Source: Gemmatimonadota bacterium (GTDB lineage: Bacteria; Gemmatimonadota; Gemmatimonadetes; Gemmatimonadales; GWC2-71-9). From it: a DNA stretch of 35,018 nt. Shown here one piece after another: positions 25,804-33,613 of the stretch. The stretch's first letter is position 1; each line of letters begins with the position of its first letter. Location: assembly GCA_016874005.1 (NCBI GenBank), contig VGVQ01000003.1, forward strand, positions 1 through 35,018. The letters are read 5' to 3'. Below the pieces are notes generated by a model, which did not search any database, was not told the DNA's origin, and saw only the letters and a program-made list of their open reading frames with translations. The position numbers and the translations under genes are program-made.

Positions 25804-25821
25804 CTGTCATCGTTTTGTCAT
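25804..25821 (+). promoter_or_regulatory. Pho-box-like direct repeat upstream of the tonB-exbB-exbD operon
   Basis: CTGTCAT-CGTT-TTGTCAT consists of two 7-base half-sites whose starts are 11 bp apart, one helical turn. This matches 13 of 14 half-site positions of the E. coli Pho box (CTGTCAT-N4-CTGTCAY). It lies 5 bases after the kinase stop codon and 74 bases before the TonB ATG. OmpR-family regulators in general bind such tandem repeats, so the neighbouring regulator or a PhoB homologue elsewhere are both candidates. No obvious -10 is seen at the expected distance. Confidence 0.5.
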
Positions 25822-25895
25822 GTTGTGGTCAGGCCGTTGAAAGCCCTGCCTGTTTGCTTTGCTGTGGGTACTGTTGACTCCGCTGGAGGACGCAC

Positions 25896-26597
25896 ATGTT
25901 CGAGAACCTCATTGAGTCCCAGCCCAAGCGGCAACGCTCCTTCGCGCAGTCCGCGATCTCATTGGTACTCCACCTGGTCTTGGGGTACGGTGCGATCAAG
26001 GCGACGTCCGGCGCTGCGGAACAGCTGAAGGAGATTCTCCAGGACACCACCATGGTGTTCTTGAAGCCGCCTGAGCCGCCACCTCCACCTCCACCGGCGA
26101 CGCCGCCGGACGCGATCGTCACGGCGAACCCGCCGCCGATGGGCTTCCAGACGGTGATGCCGCCGACCGAGATCCCCAAAGACATTCCGCCGGTCAACCT
26201 GACCGAGCGGTTCGACGCCAAGGACTTCAGTGGCAAGGGCGTCGAGGGGGGTATCGCGAGCGGCGTCGTGGGCGGCACCGGTCCGGTCTCGACCCAAGAG
26301 ACCTTCGTCGAGGCCGAGGTCGACGACCCGGTGCAGGCCCTCAACCTCCCGAGGCCGAAGTATCCGCCGGTCCTTCAGCAGGCCGGTATCGCCGGCAGCG
26401 TCGACGTCCAGTACGTCGTCGGGATCGAAGGGAAGGCCGAGCCGGCGTCGTTCCGCGTTCTTCGCAGCACCAACAAGGCGTTCGAAGAGCCGGCCCGCGA
26501 AGCCATCCTGGCGGGCACCTTCAAGCCAGCCAAGATTCGGGGCCAGCCGGTGCGACAGCTGGTGCAGCAGCGGATTTCGTTCAACATCGGGCAATGA
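25896..26597 (+). CDS. tonB: TonB family energy-transducing protein
   Basis: Protein of 233 aa that spans the periplasm and passes proton-motive energy to TonB-dependent receptors such as the SusC homologue. A single membrane helix at about 16-35 (SAISLVLHLVLGYGAI) contains the His typical of the TonB anchor. A proline-rich segment (PPEPPPPPPPATPP) follows at about 57-72. The C-terminal TonB domain (about 150-233) contains PKYPPVLQQAGIAGSVDVQYVV and AREAILAGTFKPAKIRGQPVRQLVQQRISF. A strong GGAGGA site precedes the ATG. It heads the operon with ExbB and two ExbD proteins. Confidence 0.93.
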   Translation: MFENLIESQPKRQRSFAQSAISLVLHLVLGYGAIKATSGAAEQLKEILQDTTMVFLKPPEPPPPPPPATPPDAIVTANPPPMGFQTVMPPTEIPKDIPPVNLTERFDAKDFSGKGVEGGIASGVVGGTGPVSTQETFVEAEVDDPVQALNLPRPKYPPVLQQAGIAGSVDVQYVVGIEGKAEPASFRVLRSTNKAFEEPAREAILAGTFKPAKIRGQPVRQLVQQRISFNIGQ

Positions 26598-26648
26598 TCC
26601 AGACCCTCATTCACCTTTCGCGTTTGACCTGACTTAAGGAGTTCGACA

Positions 26649-27395
26649 ATGGGTGTAGATATTCTCACGCTGTACGAGCACGCCAACACCTTCGCTCGGG
26701 CGATCGTCTGGATCATGATTGCGATGTCCGTCTTCTCCCTGACGGTGGCTATTGGGAAGCTCTTCAAGATCCGCAAGAGCACCTCGGCCACCCGGAAGTT
26801 CGCCCCCCAATTCAGCCGGGCGATTCAGGAGGAGCAACTCGACCAGGCCATCACGCTGGCCGAGAAGAACCAGACCAGCCACGTCGCCAAGCTCCTGGGC
26901 GGGGCGCTTTCGGAAGTGAAGCCGTTGCTCCGCGATCGGGCCACCATTACCGCCGCCGACATCAATTCGGCCGAGCGGGCGGTCGAGCGGCAGATGCTCA
27001 TCACCCTCGCCGATTTCAAGCGCGGCCTTGGGATTCTGGCCACGGTCGGTTCCACGGCCCCGTTCGTCGGACTCCTGGGCACCACGATGGGTATCGTGAC
27101 GGCCTTCAACGCGATGTCGGCCGGCGGCGCGTCGGGCGGCCTTGCCGGCATCGCCGGCGGGATCTCCGAGGCGCTCATCACCACGGCGTTGGGCCTCCTG
27201 GTCGCGATCCCGGCGGTGTGGTTCTACAACTACTTCACCACCAAGATCGAGAACCTCACGGTCGAGATGACCTACAGCTCCAAGGAACTGATCGACTACC
27301 TGATCAAGAGCGTGGGCAGCGAGTTTGGTCGGTCGATCTTCACCAAGGAATTCCAGGCCCAGAAGGCGGTGAGTGGCAGTGGCCACATCAGTTAG
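26649..27395 (+). CDS. exbB: ExbB/TolQ/MotA proton-channel family protein
   Basis: Inner-membrane subunit of 248 aa of the TonB-ExbB-ExbD motor. Three hydrophobic segments are visible: about 17-37 (AIVWIMIAMSVFSLTVAIG), about 128-150 (GLGILATVGSTAPFVGLLGTTMG) and about 170-200 (ISEALITTALGLLVAIPAVWFYNYF). The segment 2-3 motifs APFVGLLGTTMGIVTAF and GGISEALITTALGL are the MotA_ExbB signature. AAGGAG precedes the ATG, 51 bases after tonB. Its end overlaps the first exbD by 23 bases. Confidence 0.95.
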   Translation: MGVDILTLYEHANTFARAIVWIMIAMSVFSLTVAIGKLFKIRKSTSATRKFAPQFSRAIQEEQLDQAITLAEKNQTSHVAKLLGGALSEVKPLLRDRATITAADINSAERAVERQMLITLADFKRGLGILATVGSTAPFVGLLGTTMGIVTAFNAMSAGGASGGLAGIAGGISEALITTALGLLVAIPAVWFYNYFTTKIENLTVEMTYSSKELIDYLIKSVGSEFGRSIFTKEFQAQKAVSGSGHIS

Positions 27396-27840
27396 TTCGG
27401 CGCAAGCCGGCCAGACCAACGTCAAGGCCGAGCCCAACGTCATTCCGATGATCGACATCATGCTGGTGTTGTTGATCATCTTCATGATCGTGACGCCGCT
27501 CATCGCCAACGGCTTCCTGGCCACCATGCCGACGGGTGAAAACCTCGACAAGCGGCCCGAAGGCGAGGGTGAGGTGGTCCTGGGCATCGATCAGAACGGC
27601 AGCTACTTCTTGAATGGCGCCCTGATCGCGGCCGACGTGCTGCCCGATCAGCTCAAGGCGATCTACGCCGCCCGCGAGGAAGACAAGATCATGTACTTCC
27701 GAGCCCACAAGGATCTCAAGTTCGAGAAGATCCAGGACGCGGTGGAGATCGCCCGACGGGCCGGGGTTCGAGTCATGGCGGCCATCACCGACATCGAGAC
27801 CTCCGGGCTCAACGTCTTCGGTGCCAAGAAGCAGGAATAG
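27373..27840 (+). CDS. exbD: ExbD/TolR family biopolymer transport protein, copy 1
   Basis: Protein of 155 aa with a short cytoplasmic tail, one membrane helix (PMIDIMLVLLIIFMIVTPL) carrying the essential Asp of the proton path, and a periplasmic domain ending VRVMAAITDIETSGLNVFG. The start is a GTG within the exbB gene at 27373; another GTG at 27379 is possible. The overlap implies coupled translation so that ExbB and ExbD are made in proportion. It is followed by a second exbD 11 bases later. Confidence 0.93.
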   Translation: MAVATSVSSAQAGQTNVKAEPNVIPMIDIMLVLLIIFMIVTPLIANGFLATMPTGENLDKRPEGEGEVVLGIDQNGSYFLNGALIAADVLPDQLKAIYAAREEDKIMYFRAHKDLKFEKIQDAVEIARRAGVRVMAAITDIETSGLNVFGAKKQE

Positions 27841-27851
27841 GAGATAACGCT

Positions 27852-28253
27852 ATGGGAATGTCAGTTGGCGATTCTGGCGCGTTGAGCGCGGAACCGAACG
27901 TGATTCCGATGATCGACATTCTGCTGGTGCTCCTGATCATCTTCATGATCTCGCAGCCCTTGGCTCGAATGGCGATCGACGTCCAGGTACCTCCGCTGGA
28001 GACGGCCGCACCCTCCGGGCCGTCGCAGCAGATCGTGCTCAACATCCTGGCCGATGGCAACTATGAGATCAACGGCCAGCCGGTCCCGCCGGGACAGTTG
28101 GACACTCAGATCCACGCGATCTACGACAATCGGCCGACCAAGCTGATCTTCATCAAGGCCGATCCGAACCGGACCTATCAGGACTGGATCGAGGCCTCCG
28201 ACATCGTCCGGGGCGCGGGGGTCCAGGTGATCGGGTTCACGCCCAAGGGCTAG
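27852..28253 (+). CDS. exbD: ExbD/TolR family biopolymer transport protein, copy 2
   Basis: Second ExbD of 133 aa. It shares with copy 1 the N-terminal block AEPNVIPMIDI and LVLLIIFMI including the membrane Asp, but the periplasmic part is diverged (YEINGQPVPPGQLDTQI, KLIFIKADPNRTYQDWIEASDIVRGAGVQVIGFTPKG). Two different ExbD proteins with one ExbB are common in Gram-negative operons and may assemble together or serve alternative partners. AGGAGATAACGCT precedes the ATG. A terminator follows. Confidence 0.94.
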   Translation: MGMSVGDSGALSAEPNVIPMIDILLVLLIIFMISQPLARMAIDVQVPPLETAAPSGPSQQIVLNILADGNYEINGQPVPPGQLDTQIHAIYDNRPTKLIFIKADPNRTYQDWIEASDIVRGAGVQVIGFTPKG

Positions 28254-28274
28254 CCGGAACGCCCGGTGGACAGG

Positions 28275-28305
28275 GGGTCGGACCGAATGGTCCGACCCTT
28301 TGTCG
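28275..28305 (+). terminator. Rho-independent terminator after tonB-exbB-exbD-exbD
   Basis: A perfect 10-bp stem GGGTCGGACC / GGTCCGACCC with a GAAT loop is followed by TTTGTCGTTT. It lies 21 bases after the second exbD stop, the best terminator in the window. Confidence 0.88.
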
Positions 28306-28342
28306 TTTCCGGGCGGCTGCCCCCAGATTTGAGGCATGGCTG

Positions 28343-29182
28343 GTGGGTCGAATCTTTTCCGGGGGCTCGGACGTCTCCCGTGACGTTATGGGACGTCGCC
28401 AGGTGATCGGGCGCCCGAGCCTCCGGGCGCCAGCCCAGCCGATCGGGCTCGGGCTGCCGGCCGGCACCCGATTCAAATGGGCGGGGCCGGTCTCCGTCGT
28501 TGTTCATATCCTCCTGCTGTTCGGCTTGATCCGACTCGCCCCGCTGCGCAACCTCGACTTTCAAGACACCGCCGGGGCTGGCTCGAACGGCCGAGCCGGT
28601 GGGGGTGGCGGCGGTGGCGGCAGGATTCGGATGGTAGCCTTGCCCCCCATGGCACGGCCCGTGGTTCCGCCCCCCCCGGCCGTGGTTGTTCCGCCGCCCC
28701 CGCCGGTCCCGCCACCGGTCGTCCAGCCCGAGGAGATCCCAGTCGTCGCGCCGCCCTCCCCGGACACTGTCGCCCCTGGAGAACAACCCGCCTCCGGGTC
28801 CGGGACCGGCCGCGGTACCGGAACCGGGTCCGGATCGGGGACCGGTTCTGGGTCGGGGAGCGGCTCCGGTAGAGGCTCTGGAACGGGCAGCGGGACGGGT
28901 CCCGGGTCTGGAGGTGCGGGCTCGGCCCGGCCGCCGGAGCCCCGGCAGCTGATTCTCCCGCCCCCGGAGATCCCCAAAGCGCTGCGGGGTGTCACGATTA
29001 GCGTTACCTTCCTCGTCGGACCCGAGGGGCGGGTCGAAGCGGTCCGCTTTGCCCCCGAACCCGAAGACCGTGGGTTCGCCAAGAAGCTCGAAGAGGTCAT
29101 GAAGGACTATCGGTTCCGGCCGGCTCGAGGACCCGACGGCGCGGTCGTGGCCGGCATGGTGACGGTACAACTCACCTTCTAG
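28343..29182 (+). CDS. Second TonB-like protein with Pro-rich and Gly/Ser/Thr-rich periplasmic linker
   Basis: Protein of up to 279 aa with TonB architecture. A cytoplasmic tail of about 45 residues leads to one membrane helix at about 47-66 (PVSVVVHILLLFGLIRLA), again with the His in VVHILL. A poly-Gly patch and a proline-rich stretch (PPPPAVVVPPPPPVPPP) follow. Residues 151-194 are almost only Gly, Ser and Thr. A TonB_C-like end (IPKALRGVTISVTFLVGPEGRVEAVRF, KDYRFRPARGPDGAVVAGMVTVQLTF) closes it. The start is either a GTG at 28343 with GAGG eight bases upstream, or the ATG at 28388 giving 264 aa with no ribosome-binding site. It is separated from the first tonB operon by a terminator and is followed 10 bases later by a permease gene. 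Confidence 0.8.
   Translation: MGRIFSGGSDVSRDVMGRRQVIGRPSLRAPAQPIGLGLPAGTRFKWAGPVSVVVHILLLFGLIRLAPLRNLDFQDTAGAGSNGRAGGGGGGGGRIRMVALPPMARPVVPPPPAVVVPPPPPVPPPVVQPEEIPVVAPPSPDTVAPGEQPASGSGTGRGTGTGSGSGTGSGSGSGSGRGSGTGSGTGPGSGGAGSARPPEPRQLILPPPEIPKALRGVTISVTFLVGPEGRVEAVRFAPEPEDRGFAKKLEEVMKDYRFRPARGPDGAVVAGMVTVQLTF
28793..28924 (+). repeat. In-frame Gly-Ser/Gly-Thr coding repeat
   Basis: Imperfect 6-base repeats (GGNTCN/GGNACN) encode a Gly-x alternation over 44 residues of the second TonB-like protein. Such tracts are prone to slippage, so length differences between strains would be expected. Confidence 0.7.
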
Positions 29183-29192
29183 CCGGGGGCGT

Positions 29193-30695
29193 ATGTCCCT
29201 TTTCGCGAGAAAGCCCATCACCGTCGAGGGTGACCGGGGCTTGATCAGGGTACTGGGCATCAGCGATCTGGTGATGCTCTCGATCGGCGCCGTGATCGGG
29301 GCCGGGATCTTCGCGTCCTTAGGCACCGCCGCCGCGGGCGAGGTAGCGGCCGACGGCACCGTGATTCGGGCCGGGGCGGGGCCGGCGTTGGTCATCTCGT
29401 TCGTCCTGCTCGGGGTGGTCTGCGGCCTGGCGGCGCTCTGCTACGCCGAGTTGGCCTCGATGATTCCCACCTCGGGCTCGGCCTACGCCTATACCTACGC
29501 CACCCTGGGCGAGTTCCTGGCCTGGATCATCGGCTGGGACCTCATTCTCGAGTACGCCATCGGCAACATCGCGGTGGCGGTCGCCTGGAGCGGCTATTTC
29601 AATTCACTCCTCGCCGGCTTCGGTGTCCATCTCCCCGATTGGCTTTCCCACGGGTACTTCCAGGTCAAGATGTCCGCCGACCCCGCGATGCAGGCGATGT
29701 TCGCCGCGGCACCCAAGCTGTTCGGCCTCCCCGTCCTGCTCAACCTCCCCGCTTTCCTCGCGGTCGCGGCGGTGACGGTGTTGCTCTGCTTCGGCGTCAA
29801 GGAGAGCACCCGAGCCAACAACATCATGGTGTGGATCAAGTTGGCCGTCTTGGCCCTGTTCGTCGTCGCCGGTTTGATGCACATCCAGCCCGAGAACTAC
29901 ACCCCCTTCGCGCCCAACGGCTTCCGCGGGATCCACCAGGGGGCGGCCATCGTCTTCTTCGCCTACATCGGGTTCGACGCCATCTCCACCGCGGCCGAGG
30001 AGACCAAGAACCCGCAGCGCAACCTCCCGATCGGGATCCTTCTGGGATTGGCGGCCTGCACCCTCATCTACGTCATCGTCGGGGCGGTTGCCACCGGCTT
30101 GGTGCCCTACGATCAGCTCCGATCGGCCGACCCCCTCGCCCGGGCCCTGTCGCTCGCCGGCCTTGGCACCGCGAGTTGGATCGTCGCCGCCGGTGCCGTG
30201 GTGTCGATGACCGCGGTGCTCCTGGTGTTCCAATACGGCCAACCGAGAATCTTCTTCTCGATGGCGAGAGACGGTCTCCTGCCGAAGTGGGCAGCCAAGG
30301 TCCACCCCAAGTGGCGAGTGCCTCACATCACCACCATCGTCACCGGGGTCGTGGTGGGTGCCGGCGCCCTCGTGGCCGAGGAGAATGCCATCTACGACCT
30401 CACCAACATCGGAACCCTCGCCGCCTTTGCCCTCGTCTGCATCGGGGTGCTGGTGCTACGGGTCCGGGAGCCCAACCGCGAGCGGCCGTTCAAGGTGCCG
30501 TTCGTCTGGCTCGTCACGATCGGCGGGGCCGCCGCCTGCCTCTTCGTGATGCAGGGCCTCCCGACTCGGGCCTGGGTGATGTTCGGCGTCTGGCTCCTGA
30601 TCGGTCTCGCGGTGTACTTCTCGTACGGCTACCGGCACAGCGTGCTTCGGACCGGCCGGCCGATCGAGGTCGATCGCCTCGACGGCACCCACTGA
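29193..30695 (+). CDS. APC-superfamily amino-acid permease (cationic amino-acid transporter-like)
   Basis: Transporter of 500 aa with about 12-14 membrane helices. The N-terminal soluble stretch LIRVLGISDLVMLSIGAVIGAGIFASLG contains the APC helix-1 G-A-G-I-F motif. YAELASMIPTSGSAYAYTYATLGEFLAWIIGWDLILEYAIG and FFAYIGFDAISTAAEETKNPQRNLPIGI are characteristic of the YfnA/CAT subgroup. The gene starts 10 bases after the second TonB-like gene, so it is probably in the same transcript, and is 14 bases before the iron-sulfur protein gene. Substrate among amino acids cannot be specified. Confidence 0.94.
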   Translation: MSLFARKPITVEGDRGLIRVLGISDLVMLSIGAVIGAGIFASLGTAAAGEVAADGTVIRAGAGPALVISFVLLGVVCGLAALCYAELASMIPTSGSAYAYTYATLGEFLAWIIGWDLILEYAIGNIAVAVAWSGYFNSLLAGFGVHLPDWLSHGYFQVKMSADPAMQAMFAAAPKLFGLPVLLNLPAFLAVAAVTVLLCFGVKESTRANNIMVWIKLAVLALFVVAGLMHIQPENYTPFAPNGFRGIHQGAAIVFFAYIGFDAISTAAEETKNPQRNLPIGILLGLAACTLIYVIVGAVATGLVPYDQLRSADPLARALSLAGLGTASWIVAAGAVVSMTAVLLVFQYGQPRIFFSMARDGLLPKWAAKVHPKWRVPHITTIVTGVVVGAGALVAEENAIYDLTNIGTLAAFALVCIGVLVLRVREPNRERPFKVPFVWLVTIGGAAACLFVMQGLPTRAWVMFGVWLLIGLAVYFSYGYRHSVLRTGRPIEVDRLDGTH

Positions 30696-30709
30696 CGGAT
30701 GAGCACGAC

Positions 30710-31147
30710 ATGACCAAACGGCTTCAGGTCTACCAGACCGACGCCCTGGTGGTCACGTTCGATCCCAACGTCTGCATTCACTCGGCCAACTGCGTCAGGG
30801 GCCTTCCGGGGGTCTTCGACCCCTCCCGACCCAAGTGGGTCGACTTGGGCGCCGCGACCGCCGCCGAGATCGTCGCGACGGTCGCCAAGTGCCCGTCAGG
30901 GGCGCTCAAGGTCGTCGAGGCCGGGGCGGCGAAACCGGCGGCGGAATCGCTGCCTGCCGGCGGTCCGGTGCAGATCGGCGTCAAGCCGAACGGCCCGCTG
31001 CTGGTGCGAGGCAGGATCACGGTGACCCGGGAAAACGGCGAGGTGGTCGAGAGGGAAAGCTGTTCCTTGTGTCGCTGCGGCGCGACCAAGAACGCCCCGT
31101 TCTGCGACGGCAGTCACAACCGGATCGGGTTCAAGTCGCCGAGCTGA
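30710..31147 (+). CDS. Fer4_19-CDGSH fusion iron-sulfur protein
   Basis: Small protein of 145 aa with two predicted cluster sites. The N-terminal divergent ferredoxin-like domain has Cys22, Cys28 and Cys61 (VCIHSANC, AKCPSGAL). The C-terminal CDGSH domain has Cys121, Cys123, Cys132 and His136 (CRCGATKNAPFCDGSH), the mitoNEET-type 2Fe-2S ligand set. Between them is a linker with an Ala/Pro-rich stretch and a beta-rich segment (GPLLVRGRITVTRENGEVV). The ATG at 30710 is the first methionine ahead of the domain and is 14 bases after the permease stop. This two-domain form is widespread in bacteria; likely roles are electron transfer or cluster delivery. Confidence 0.93.
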   Translation: MTKRLQVYQTDALVVTFDPNVCIHSANCVRGLPGVFDPSRPKWVDLGAATAAEIVATVAKCPSGALKVVEAGAAKPAAESLPAGGPVQIGVKPNGPLLVRGRITVTRENGEVVERESCSLCRCGATKNAPFCDGSHNRIGFKSPS

Positions 31148-31154
31148 GCCCGGC

Positions 31155-32039
31155 CTAACGATCGGCGCGGGCGGCCAGTCGCGGGCCACCGACCAGCGGA
31201 TCCAGCGGCCGCTCGAGCGGGACGAAGGGCGGCGCGATCAGGCTCGCGACCCGAGGGCCAAGCAGTCCCTCGGTGGCGACGATGCCGCCGGTGAGCCCGA
31301 GGGGAACGGCGCCTGCCTCGAACTCGGGGGCGAGTGAGTTGACCAGCCCGGCGAGAATCTGACCCGCCTGCTCGAGAATCTCGGTCGCCACGGCATCGCC
31401 GGCCCGGGCCGCCGCCGCGACGGCCTTGGTGAGATGGGCCACCTCGCGGGGCGTCGCCAGCGTCGACCAGGCCACCAACTCCCGAAAATCCGGTGCCCCG
31501 ACCGCCCGCTGGAGCTGTTCGATCAGCGCGGTTGCCTTGCCGCGGCCGTCGACCGCTCGCCCGGCCGCGCGCAACGCGGCCCGCCCGATCCAGTAGCCGG
31601 CCCCCTCGTCGCCCATCTGCCAGCCGAACCCGCCCCGCCGAACCAGCCGGCCTGCGCCGGTTCGACCGACCACCACGCTGCCGGTCCCCGCGACCAGCAC
31701 CGCGCCGACCTCGACGCCGAGCGCCTCGAACGCGAGCACGACGTCGGAAACGACGATCACCCTCGAGGCCAGCCGCTCCCGGGCGATCGCGGCCCGGATC
31801 TCCTCGGCGTCGGCGGCCCGGCCTGCGCCCGCCGCCCCTACGACGACCGCATCCGCCCGAAGGACGTTGGCTCGGGCCAGGGTGTCTCTCGCCAGGTCGA
31901 TCACCGCGGTCGCGGTCACCAGGGCCCGTCCCGGGCGGACCGCGCTGCCGGGGCCACGTCCGGTGGCGAGTACCAGGTCGCCCCGGGTGACCGCGATCGA
32001 GATCTTGCTGCCGCCGACGTCGGCCGTCACGACGGTCAT
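31155..32039 (-). CDS. BadF/BadG/BcrA/BcrD-type ATPase, N-acetylglucosamine kinase-like
   Basis: ASKHA-fold kinase of 294 aa. The phosphate-1 motif is DVGGSKISIAVT at residues 6-17, the phosphate-2 motif VLVAGTGSVVVGR near 110-122, with GGFGWQMGDEGAGYWIGRAALR directly after, which is diagnostic for the GlcNAc-kinase/BadF family. An adenosine-type motif GLTGGIVATEGLL lies near the end. The start overlaps the symporter stop by 4 bases. In this context phosphorylation of the sugar or amino sugar brought in by the symporter is the most likely job. The frame remains open upstream across the symporter gene, but homology starts at the ATG at 32039. Confidence 0.88.
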   Translation of the reverse strand: MTVVTADVGGSKISIAVTRGDLVLATGRGPGSAVRPGRALVTATAVIDLARDTLARANVLRADAVVVGAAGAGRAADAEEIRAAIARERLASRVIVVSDVVLAFEALGVEVGAVLVAGTGSVVVGRTGAGRLVRRGGFGWQMGDEGAGYWIGRAALRAAGRAVDGRGKATALIEQLQRAVGAPDFRELVAWSTLATPREVAHLTKAVAAAARAGDAVATEILEQAGQILAGLVNSLAPEFEAGAVPLGLTGGIVATEGLLGPRVASLIAPPFVPLERPLDPLVGGPRLAARADR

Positions 32040-33523
32040 CTCGCCACCTCGGGTCGAGGAGCGGGGGGGAGGATCCGCGCCGCCAGCCAGCCGATCCCGA
32101 TCGCCAGCGCGGTGCCCAGGGGAACATACCAGGGCCAGGCCAGCCTGCCTAACGGTTCGAGGAAGCCGAACGCGCCCGACTCGGCCAATCGCCTCGAAAA
32201 GACCACCACCAGCATGATGGCCATCGCCGCCAGGGCGCCAATCGCCACGTCGCGGCCGGCGACCCGCGGGACTTGGGCCAGGACATAGGTGCCGAGCAGC
32301 GAACCGTAGGTGACCGAAGCGATCGAGAGAGCCAGGACCACCACCGGGGTGTCGTTGCCGGAGGCGTAGCCGTAGAACCCGAGCGCGCCCAGGATCAGCG
32401 CCGCTCCCCAACCCAGCGACACCGCCCGCCCGACCCGCATCAAGTGCACCGGGTCGGTTTTCCCGGTCAGGGTCGAGTAGAAGTCGTGCGTCACCGCGGA
32501 CGCCAACGCGTTGATCGAGCTCGAGATGGTGCTCATCGCCGCGGCCAGGATCCCCGCGATGACCAGGCCGGCCACTCCGGTCGGCAGCGCGTCGATGATG
32601 AATCGGGGGAAGACCTGGTCGGCCGGGATGGACTCCGGGGCCCGCCCGGCCGCCCAAATCGCGGTCCCGACCATCAGGAAGAGCAGGAATTGGAGGACCA
32701 CCACCGCTCCGGATCCGATCAGCGCCCGACGGGCGTCGCCCAGGGATCGAGTGGCCAGAAGGCGCTGCACGATGAGATGGTCGGTCCCGTGCGACGCCGT
32801 GGTGAGCAAGGCGCCGCCGATCAAACCACCGAACAGGGTGTAGGTTTTCGACAAGTCGATGCTCCAGTCGATGACTCGGAGCTTGCCGGCCGCGGCGGCC
32901 AGATCGAGGGTGCCGGTCAGCCCGCCCGCCATGCCGATCGCGATCGTCAGCGCGGCCACCCCACCGGCCAAGTAAATGACCAACTGCACCACGTCGGCCC
33001 AAACCACCGCCTTGAGCCCGCCGACCCAGGTGTAGCCGACGGTGACGACCCCCATGGCCACGATGGCCGTGGGTGCCGTCCACCCGGTGACCAAGGCCAG
33101 CGGGATGGCGCCGGCATAGATCCGAACCCCGTCGCCCAGGAACCGGGTCACCAGGAACGCCCCAGAAAAGAGCCGCCGAGTGGCGACGCCGAACCGAGCC
33201 TCGAGACGTCCGTACGCGGTCTCCTGATGACCAGCGAAATAGCCCGGCAAGAGCCACCAGGCAACCAGGATCCGTCCCAGGAAATAACCGAGGGGTAGCT
33301 GGAGAAAGGTCAGGTCGCCGCGGGCCCCGATACCGGGTACCGAGATGACGGTCAGGGCCGACGTCTCGGTCGCCACGATCGACAACAGCACCGTCCAGCT
33401 GGGAAGGTCTCGGGACCCGAGGAAATAGTCCCCCGCCGTTCGCTGCCGCCGGGTAACCCAGACCCCGATTCCGACGGTCACCGCGAAGTAGCCGAGGATG
33501 ACCGCGAAATCGAGGGGTTCCAT
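32036..33523 (-). CDS. Sodium:solute symporter (SSS family)
   Basis: Transporter of 495 aa with about 13 membrane helices. The N-terminus DFAVILGYFAVTVGIGVWVTRRQRTAGDYFLGSRDLPSW and ATETSALTVISVPG are the SSS signature. GYTWVGGLKAVVWADVVQLVIYLAG and AGILAAAMSTISSSINALASAVTHDFY (helix 8 sodium-site region with Ser/Thr) follow. Nearest family flavour is the sugar/sialic-acid-like group, consistent with the kinase that overlaps its end. It is the first gene of the pair. The 90 bases upstream, before the SRPBCC gene, show no clear promoter. Confidence 0.93.
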   Translation of the reverse strand: MEPLDFAVILGYFAVTVGIGVWVTRRQRTAGDYFLGSRDLPSWTVLLSIVATETSALTVISVPGIGARGDLTFLQLPLGYFLGRILVAWWLLPGYFAGHQETAYGRLEARFGVATRRLFSGAFLVTRFLGDGVRIYAGAIPLALVTGWTAPTAIVAMGVVTVGYTWVGGLKAVVWADVVQLVIYLAGGVAALTIAIGMAGGLTGTLDLAAAAGKLRVIDWSIDLSKTYTLFGGLIGGALLTTASHGTDHLIVQRLLATRSLGDARRALIGSGAVVVLQFLLFLMVGTAIWAAGRAPESIPADQVFPRFIIDALPTGVAGLVIAGILAAAMSTISSSINALASAVTHDFYSTLTGKTDPVHLMRVGRAVSLGWGAALILGALGFYGYASGNDTPVVVLALSIASVTYGSLLGTYVLAQVPRVAGRDVAIGALAAMAIMLVVVFSRRLAESGAFGFLEPLGRLAWPWYVPLGTALAIGIGWLAARILPPAPRPEVAR

Positions 33524-33613
33524 CCGCCCAAATTGCGGTCAGCGCCGGGGGCTCACAAGGGTGGGGGCGCCAGACGCTCGGTCCGCGTTTGGGCTCTTGG
33601 CTGGCTCGTCTCG

